Shown here in pieces: positions 6,281 through 10,567 of a stretch of DNA of 10,567 nucleotides. Numbering within the stretch: the first letter of the stretch is position 1; every line of letters begins with the position of its first letter. The translations under genes and the position numbers were made by a program. Below the pieces are notes generated by a model. It saw nothing but the letters and a program-made list of their open reading frames with translations. It did not search any database and was not told where the DNA came from. The DNA lies in assembly GCA_947522695.1 (NCBI GenBank), contig CANNTX010000041.1, forward strand, positions 1-10,567, in the 5' to 3' direction. Source of the stretch: an uncultured Bacilli bacterium (GTDB taxonomy: Bacteria; Bacillota_I; Bacilli_A; RF39; UBA660).

Positions 6281-6306
6281 ATATTTATAGACTAGGATTG
6301 ATTATT

Positions 6307-7923
6307 ATGATTAAAGTAGATGATTTGACAAATGAATTGAATAAATATGAAATTCCTAATGAGGAACAAATTATTTCATGGTTTATAAATGGAGATAGAA
6401 ATGCTACTTTAGAAAATTGGCGTTTTTATCAAAGATGCATATTAGGAATGTTACATCTTGATGAACATTTTGGTGCTATATGTGTGACGAAAAAAGAATT
6501 TGATAATTTAGAAAAATTGTTAAAAATAAAAACTTCTCAAATTGACGATCTAAATGAAATAAGGAATTTAATAGATGCTTTTTTATCTTGCGATAGTGTT
6601 TCAAAAAGTCATTTAGTTGATAATAATGAATTAATGAATTATGTTAAACTTTATGCAGGAACATCTAAACCAGTATTATATAAAGATGTTGAAATTAACG
6701 AAAGCAAAGTAAGTGAAATTAAAAATAATATTGAACAAGATAATAAAATAATAGAAATATTATCTTCTGCTAGTGAGGATATAAAACAGGGGAGAGAAGT
6801 TAGTACAAAGTTTTTAAAAAATCAAAAAGAAGTAAAATTTAATATCTTTATGACTAAAGCTAAAAAAATTAAATTAATTGATGAAAAAATAAAAGAATTA
6901 AAAGATAAGGTATCTCATTTAAATAAGCAATTGTCTTTAGAAGAATTAAATGTTAAAAAGAATTATATTAATGGAGTTATAGAATTTTTGAATTCAGAAT
7001 ATGTTGGAAAAAATAATTTATTATTTGAAAGATTAAAAAATGATTTAACTAGTTTAAGTGAAGAACAATTAATAGATATACCAATTGATTATTTAAAAAA
7101 ATTTAAAACTTCACTAAGTTATTTTTCGAATAATTTAATCAAAGACAGTTATATAAAAAATATGGAAAATGATATTATAGCATGTGCACATATATTTAAA
7201 TATTTTTGGAGTGATAAATGGTCAAAAGATAAAAGTTTTATGGAATTGTGTGGAGTTATTAGAAGGGCTATGGCAAAGGCTAAAGCAACAAGTGATTTTA
7301 AGATAAGTGACCAACTTCGTGAAAATGAACTTGCATCTGATAATGATGGTTTTATAAAAGGATCTTCGCTCAATAAAGAACAGATTGCTAGAGGTATGGA
7401 AATACTGTCACATAAGTATGATGATATATTGAAAATTAGTGATATAAAAGAATATGTAAGCGAATGCGCTAAATTCTTACATGATTTTATTATGTTACAC
7501 CCATTTACGGATGGAAATGGAAGAACTAGTAGATTAATTTTTCAGAAAATACTTGCTAGTAGAAATATATTCATTCCATCTTTGTTTGACAGTTATTATC
7601 ATAGAATTCAGTATGGTTATGAAAAGAATGCTATAAAAAGTGGACATATTTTTGAGTATTTAAATAATTTTTCTACTGCAGAAAATTTAACAGCATATAA
7701 CAATGATTATACATATATTGTTAATTATATTATGAATCGTGTTCATTTGTTTTACCCTGATTTGATGCCAATGATTACTGAAGAAAGTGTAAAAAAGATT
7801 ACTGATCAAGTTGATAGTGCTAATGAAAATGATAGGGTCGGTAATATTATAGCAGAATTGGAAAATTATAAAGGGAATGAAGTAACATTAGATGAATCAA
7901 AAAATCATAAAAGTTTTCACTGA
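6307..7923 (+). CDS. Fic-domain protein (predicted AMP transferase)
   Basis: A 538-residue protein with a complete Fic motif, HPFTDGNGRTSR, at 398-409: His398 is the catalytic base, Asp402 binds the metal, and GNGR plus Arg409 hold the nucleotide phosphates. Fic enzymes usually transfer AMP to a hydroxyl group of a target protein. The N-terminal 320 residues are not a familiar domain; residues about 183-217 are strongly charged and likely coiled coil. I found no [ST]xxxE[GN] inhibitory motif anywhere in the protein, and no small antitoxin gene lies beside it. Start: the frame opens at ATG 6271, but that codon sits in the -10 element; ATG 6307 has AGGA (6294-6297) nine bases upstream. The gene has its own promoter and terminator and so forms a single-gene unit. 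The target is unknown. It could be a housekeeping regulator, a toxin or a defence protein. Confidence 0.88.
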   Translation: MIKVDDLTNELNKYEIPNEEQIISWFINGDRNATLENWRFYQRCILGMLHLDEHFGAICVTKKEFDNLEKLLKIKTSQIDDLNEIRNLIDAFLSCDSVSKSHLVDNNELMNYVKLYAGTSKPVLYKDVEINESKVSEIKNNIEQDNKIIEILSSASEDIKQGREVSTKFLKNQKEVKFNIFMTKAKKIKLIDEKIKELKDKVSHLNKQLSLEELNVKKNYINGVIEFLNSEYVGKNNLLFERLKNDLTSLSEEQLIDIPIDYLKKFKTSLSYFSNNLIKDSYIKNMENDIIACAHIFKYFWSDKWSKDKSFMELCGVIRRAMAKAKATSDFKISDQLRENELASDNDGFIKGSSLNKEQIARGMEILSHKYDDILKISDIKEYVSECAKFLHDFIMLHPFTDGNGRTSRLIFQKILASRNIFIPSLFDSYYHRIQYGYEKNAIKSGHIFEYLNNFSTAENLTAYNNDYTYIVNYIMNRVHLFYPDLMPMITEESVKKITDQVDSANENDRVGNIIAELENYKGNEVTLDESKNHKSFH

Positions 7924-7960
7924 TATTTTTGAAATAATTAAAAATAAGTTATTTTAATCT

Positions 7961-7991
7961 TACTACCAAAACTACTTGGTAGTATTTTTTT
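7961..7991 (+). terminator. Terminator after fic
   Basis: TACTACCAA (7961-7969) pairs exactly with TTGGTAGTA (7976-7984) around a six-base loop and is followed by seven T (7985-7991). It is the strongest intrinsic terminator in the window. Confidence 0.9.
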
Positions 7992-8040
7992 GCTTACTAA
8001 ATATTAATTATTATATATTGCTATTATATTTAACTAGAAT

Positions 8041-8054
8041 AGAACAAATGGTTG
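8041..8054 (+). promoter_or_regulatory. Shared promoter element, copy 1 (possible operator)
   Basis: GAACAAATGGTTG (8042-8054) is identical over 13 bases to 9864-9876, and in both places its last three bases are the start of the -35. It resembles the Bacillus LexA box CGAAC-N4-GTTCG, with an A in place of the first C and two mismatches in the second half. Either a repressor site or an upstream activator site is possible. Confidence 0.55.
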
Positions 8055-8080
8055 CATTATTTAAGATTTTATGGTAGAAT
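8052..8080 (+). promoter_or_regulatory. Promoter of the DUF3419-like gene
   Basis: TTGCAT (8052-8057), exactly 17 bases, then TAGAAT (8075-8080) with a TGG extension. The predicted start near 8087 gives a leader of about 78 bases in which I see no strong hairpin. The layout is the same as the promoter at 9874-9902. Confidence 0.75.
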
Positions 8081-8164
8081 ATATCTCAAGTTTTAAGGAA
8101 ATTATAGTTAATTTTTGCAAATTTGAAATCATAATAGATTATAAAATTATTAAAGGGGGATTTT

Positions 8165-8995
8165 ATGAATACTATTAAAAGTGATTTAAATTATATTTTT
8201 AATGATAAAAAGGGAGATACATTTGCTTATTTATATTCTAGAACAAATGAAGATTTAAAAAGTTTATTTGAAATTATTAATGTTCGTGATAAAAATATAT
8301 TATCTGTTTTATCTTCTTCTGATTATTTATTTTCAGCATTATTTAAAGAAGCAGGAAATATAGAAACATTTGATATTAATAGTATTACATATAGATATTA
8401 TTTTTTAAGAAAATGGCTTATTCAAAATGGATATGTAGATGCAGGTAAAGTATGTACTCAAGATATATTTAAAATTATTTCTTCTGTTAAATCTGATAAT
8501 CAAAGTGAGATTGATAGTGCACTATTTTGGAAGTATTTTTTTAATCTTTCAAGATGTAAGAAAGATCATTTATATTATTACGAAAATTTATTTATTGATA
8601 TAGCTGCTAAGAAGATGATTTATGAAGATAATTTAGGCGATGTTTCAAGTATTTTAGATGGTTATAATTTACAATTTAAACATATGAATGTATGTAATGG
8701 ATTTAATTCTGATAAGAAATATGATGTTATCTTTTTATCTAATATTATGGATTATAATAGAAATAGTAAATCTAGGATTATTGATATACGTGATAATTTA
8801 GATGATTTGTTAACTGATGATGGAATTATTGTTATGTCTCATTTTAAGTTCTTTTCAGGATTTAATATAGAACATGAGGTTTTTAGTAATACATTTGATT
8901 ATATACCTCTTGATATTACTGATAGTTCAATTATTTATTATGCATATAAAAAGAAAAAGAAATATTATAATGGTGCAAAGATTAAAACCAGATAA
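8165..8995 (+). CDS. Predicted class I SAM-dependent transferase, DUF3419/BtaA-like
   Basis: A 276-residue cytoplasmic protein. ILSVLSSSD at 45-53 is followed by an acidic TFDIN at 68-72, as in motifs I and II of Rossmann-fold methyltransferases. YDVIFLSNIMDY (186-197) and LLTDDGIIVMSHF (215-227) fit the later strands. The combination of a VLSSSDYLFSAL-type loop instead of a glycine-rich GxGxG with a LSNI motif recalls DUF3419, the family of SAM:diacylglycerol 3-amino-3-carboxypropyl transferase (BtaA). The protein is shorter than BtaA and lacks clear further signatures, so substrate and reaction are open. ATG 8165 has a very strong ribosome binding site, AAAGGGGGA, just upstream (core 8153-8159). 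The C-terminus is rich in lysine (KKKKKYY). It is the first gene of a unit with the gene at 9032, 36 bases downstream. Confidence 0.5.
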   Translation: MNTIKSDLNYIFNDKKGDTFAYLYSRTNEDLKSLFEIINVRDKNILSVLSSSDYLFSALFKEAGNIETFDINSITYRYYFLRKWLIQNGYVDAGKVCTQDIFKIISSVKSDNQSEIDSALFWKYFFNLSRCKKDHLYYYENLFIDIAAKKMIYEDNLGDVSSILDGYNLQFKHMNVCNGFNSDKKYDVIFLSNIMDYNRNSKSRIIDIRDNLDDLLTDDGIIVMSHFKFFSGFNIEHEVFSNTFDYIPLDITDSSIIYYAYKKKKKYYNGAKIKTR

Positions 8996-9031
8996 ATTTT
9001 GTTATTTAATCAAAACAGAAAGGGTGATATC

Positions 9032-9853
9032 GTGAAGATATATGAATTAAAAGATGGATGTCAATTAAAGTTAATACAAAAAGTACATAAGTTAAACGTA
9101 TTTGATCGAGAAATAGAAGACGTTACTTATGATATTAAAATAATAATCGATGGATCAATTGAATCTAAAAGTGCTCAAGAAGAAAAATATGATGCTTTGT
9201 CTAGAAAAGATATTTTTAGAACTACAAATTTATATTTAAAAAATTATACTTATGCTATTGTTTTAACTATTGGACGCGAAGCGTTTTATAATGGTAAAGT
9301 TGGTGGTATTGTTGATTGCATTAAAAATATTACTTTATATTTAAGAAATTTAAATGATAAAGAGGCATTAAAGACTGCAAAAAAAGTAATAAAGCAAATT
9401 AGACAAGCAAATAGTGAATATAAAGACTTTTCAATGAATTCTTTATTACGAGAAGACAATAATGATTTTATATTTGATGTTCTTGATGAAAACATATATT
9501 CTGCAAAAAAGCAAATTAATGGAAAAATTAAATATAAAGTATCTGATTTATATTTGATAAGTGCTAAGGGTAAAGAAAAAATAAACTATTTTTTATGCAC
9601 ATATAATCCTTTATATAATTGTTATATCGAGGTGTTGACCAATCGTATTATAAAGCCAGATAACGATACAGTGGAAAAATACCTTCCTTTAATATTAAGT
9701 GAACTTAATATTAAAATAAACATGCATAAAAAACTAAATTATTATGAATTAATATATTTATATGATAAGTTAAGAAATATATCTGGTCCTAATTTAGAAA
9801 ATGGGTGTAATGGGATTGATAGTATTAAGAAAGCTACAGTTAAAATAAAATAA
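9032..9853 (+). CDS. Protein of unknown function, 273 residues
   Basis: I do not recognise this protein. It has no signal peptide, membrane helix or familiar catalytic motif. The N-terminal half appears mixed alpha/beta (ELKDGCQLKLIQ near 4-15, then YAIVLTIGREAF near 72-83). A lysine-rich helix follows (about 98-125, with KTAKKVIKQIRQA), and the C-terminal part is alpha/beta. The frame is open from TTG 8999, but GTG 9032 sits five bases after AAAGGGTGA (9018-9026), a much better start. It follows the DUF3419-like gene by 36 bases with no terminator, so it should share that transcript. No terminator is visible after its stop; the next promoter element starts ten bases later. Confidence 0.7.
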   Translation: MKIYELKDGCQLKLIQKVHKLNVFDREIEDVTYDIKIIIDGSIESKSAQEEKYDALSRKDIFRTTNLYLKNYTYAIVLTIGREAFYNGKVGGIVDCIKNITLYLRNLNDKEALKTAKKVIKQIRQANSEYKDFSMNSLLREDNNDFIFDVLDENIYSAKKQINGKIKYKVSDLYLISAKGKEKINYFLCTYNPLYNCYIEVLTNRIIKPDNDTVEKYLPLILSELNIKINMHKKLNYYELIYLYDKLRNISGPNLENGCNGIDSIKKATVKIK

Positions 9854-9862
9854 AAACTAAAT

Positions 9863-9876
9863 CGAACAAATGGTTG
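9863..9876 (+). promoter_or_regulatory. Shared promoter element, copy 2 (possible operator)
   Basis: CGAACAAATGGTTG includes the same 13 bases as 8042-8054, placed identically relative to the -35. Here the first half, CGAAC, is a perfect LexA half-box; the second half, GGTTG, differs at two positions from GTTCG. Confidence 0.6.
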
Positions 9877-9902
9877 AAATTATATAAAAAGTATGCTATA
9901 AT
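9874..9902 (+). promoter_or_regulatory. Promoter of the 193-residue gene
   Basis: TTGAAA (9874-9879), exactly 17 bases, then a perfect TATAAT (9897-9902) with a TGC extension. It is the best consensus promoter in the window, with a predicted start near 9909 and only about 18 bases of leader, mostly the AAGGGGG ribosome binding site. Confidence 0.85.
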
Positions 9903-9926
9903 ACTGGTAATTTAAGGGGGATTATT

Positions 9927-10508
9927 GTGAAAAATATGATTATTACATTCGATTATTTTGGAAGGGATGGAAAGACGCATACTGAAGTGTGTAGAGGAAT
10001 TTCTGAAAGATTATATATGAATATTGAATCTATTACATCTTTTAATGCTTATTACTTTGATGAGCAAGGAAAGTATGTTAGAGAAACTTATTTTGACTTA
10101 GAAAATGAGAAAGAATATAGTAAGAGAATCAGTGAATTATATTTTATAGAAAAACAAAGATTAATACGTGATTGGCTTAATCAAAGTGGACTTAATAAAC
10201 AAGGATATTTTGATAGATATGATTTATTATACATTGATGGTTTTAGTGCATATGCTAATGAAGAATCATATAAAGAACTAAAAAATAAATTAGAAAAATT
10301 AGATTCACAAAAAAATGAACAAAATGCTTTATTAAGCGTTCTTGGTAAAATTAGTGATTATGCAAATATTTTAGAAGTACCTTCAAATACAACAGTAGAA
10401 GAATTTATGAAACATACTCATATGTGTTCTTCAAGAAATGAACTTACTGCTAAATTAATGGAAATGATGATGTGTGTAGAAAAAGAAAACAAAGGTAAAA
10501 GAAGATAA
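9927..10508 (+). CDS. Protein of unknown function, 193 residues
   Basis: I do not recognise this protein. It is soluble-looking and mostly helical, with many charged and aromatic residues. Visible parts are an opening strand, MIITFDYFGRDGKTH (4-18), YFDRYDLLYIDGF (93-105), a likely coiled coil at about 113-135 (KELKNKLEKL), and a C-terminal helix with MMMCVEKENKGKRR. GTG 9927 is chosen because AAGGGGG (9914-9920) lies six bases upstream; the ATG nine bases later would be too far from it. It has its own strong promoter carrying the same 13-bp element as the unit at 8165, so the two units are probably regulated together. A further gene starts 23 bases after its stop. Confidence 0.7.
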   Translation: MKNMIITFDYFGRDGKTHTEVCRGISERLYMNIESITSFNAYYFDEQGKYVRETYFDLENEKEYSKRISELYFIEKQRLIRDWLNQSGLNKQGYFDRYDLLYIDGFSAYANEESYKELKNKLEKLDSQKNEQNALLSVLGKISDYANILEVPSNTTVEEFMKHTHMCSSRNELTAKLMEMMMCVEKENKGKRR

Positions 10509-10531
10509 AAATTCAAGGGAGTGAATGGTTA

Positions 10532-10567
10532 TGAAATTTAAAATATATTTTAATGATAATAATAGTA
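10532..10567 (+). CDS. Start of a further gene (partial, unknown)
   Basis: ATG 10532 opens a frame, MKFKIYFNDNNS, that runs off the window. AAGGGAG (10516-10522) lies about nine bases upstream. An in-frame ATG at 10526 is possible but too close to that site. It lies 23 bases after the preceding gene with no terminator, so it is probably the second gene of that unit. Twelve codons are too few to assign a function. Confidence 0.6.

Noticed and set aside
6271..6306. ATG 6271 as the fic start
   Set aside because: It overlaps the -10 element of the fic promoter and has no ribosome binding site; ATG 6307 does.
7149..9495. Minus-strand open frames at 7149-7373 and 9286-9495
   Set aside because: They are antisense to fic and to the 273-residue gene and show no start signals or recognisable protein features.
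1..10567. Alternative code with TGA read as tryptophan, as in mycoplasmas
   Set aside because: Tryptophan is coded by TGG throughout, no long frame contains an internal TGA, and fic ends in TGA with a terminator shortly after.
1..10567. DGR reverse transcriptase or template repeat, CRISPR array, tRNA, rRNA, insertion sequence
   Set aside because: No frame has reverse-transcriptase or transposase motifs, no second GC-rich copy of 1547-1654 is visible, and no regularly spaced direct repeats or cloverleaf sequences were seen.

Overview
The window is very AT-rich (by eye roughly a quarter G+C) and uses the standard bacterial code: TGG is used for Trp and TGA serves as a stop. It has strong AAGGGGG/AGAGGTGA-type ribosome binding sites, extended -10 promoters of the TGnTATAAT kind, and hairpin-plus-T-run terminators. 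The gene set (end of a D-aminoacyl-tRNA deacylase gene, a TIGR04086-like membrane protein, an IMPACT/YigZ-family protein, uvrC, Fic) fits a low-GC Bacillota or Mycoplasmatota-related lineage such as the uncultivated gut RF39-type Bacilli. That placement is an inference from composition and gene style.

Layout: (1) 1-56 is the 3' end of dtd. (2) 57-1720 is the most unusual part: a 511-residue secreted or surface protein behind an elaborate control region. A perfect 17-bp inverted repeat (75-91/116-132) runs into a promoter (-35 TTGACG, -10 TATAAT) whose 16-bp spacer is mostly a seven-G tract. The -10 lies in the left arm of a terminator-like dyad that ends at the start codon. The protein joins a signal/anchor segment and a TasA/camelysin-like region to a C-terminal lectin/FGE-like domain. 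The last 36 codons of that domain before its end (1547-1654) are about 54% G+C and only about 10% A, the signature expected of a variable repeat of a diversity-generating retroelement (DGR). No reverse transcriptase or template repeat is present here, so this is a candidate target only. (3) 1731-2486 holds two minus-strand genes, a small four-helix membrane protein and a one-domain IMPACT-family protein. They are convergent to the surface gene and share its terminator region. (4) 2564-6188 holds a 610-residue protein made of two tandem HExxH metalloprotease-like units, followed 34 bases later by uvrC and a terminator. (5) 6252-7991 is a self-contained fic gene with its own promoter and terminator. 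(6) 8041-10567 holds two transcription units of unfamiliar genes: a DUF3419/methyltransferase-like protein plus a 273-residue protein, then a 193-residue protein plus the start of another gene. Both units have the same promoter architecture and an identical 13-bp element, GAACAAATGGTTG, leading into the -35.

How it may fit together: the surface gene looks built for variable expression (homopolymer in the promoter spacer) and variable sequence (adenine-depleted lectin tip). The 13-bp element resembles a Bacillus-type LexA box (CGAAC-N4-GTTCG) with two mismatches, and related sequences occur near the fic and surface-protein promoters. A shared regulon is possible but unproven.
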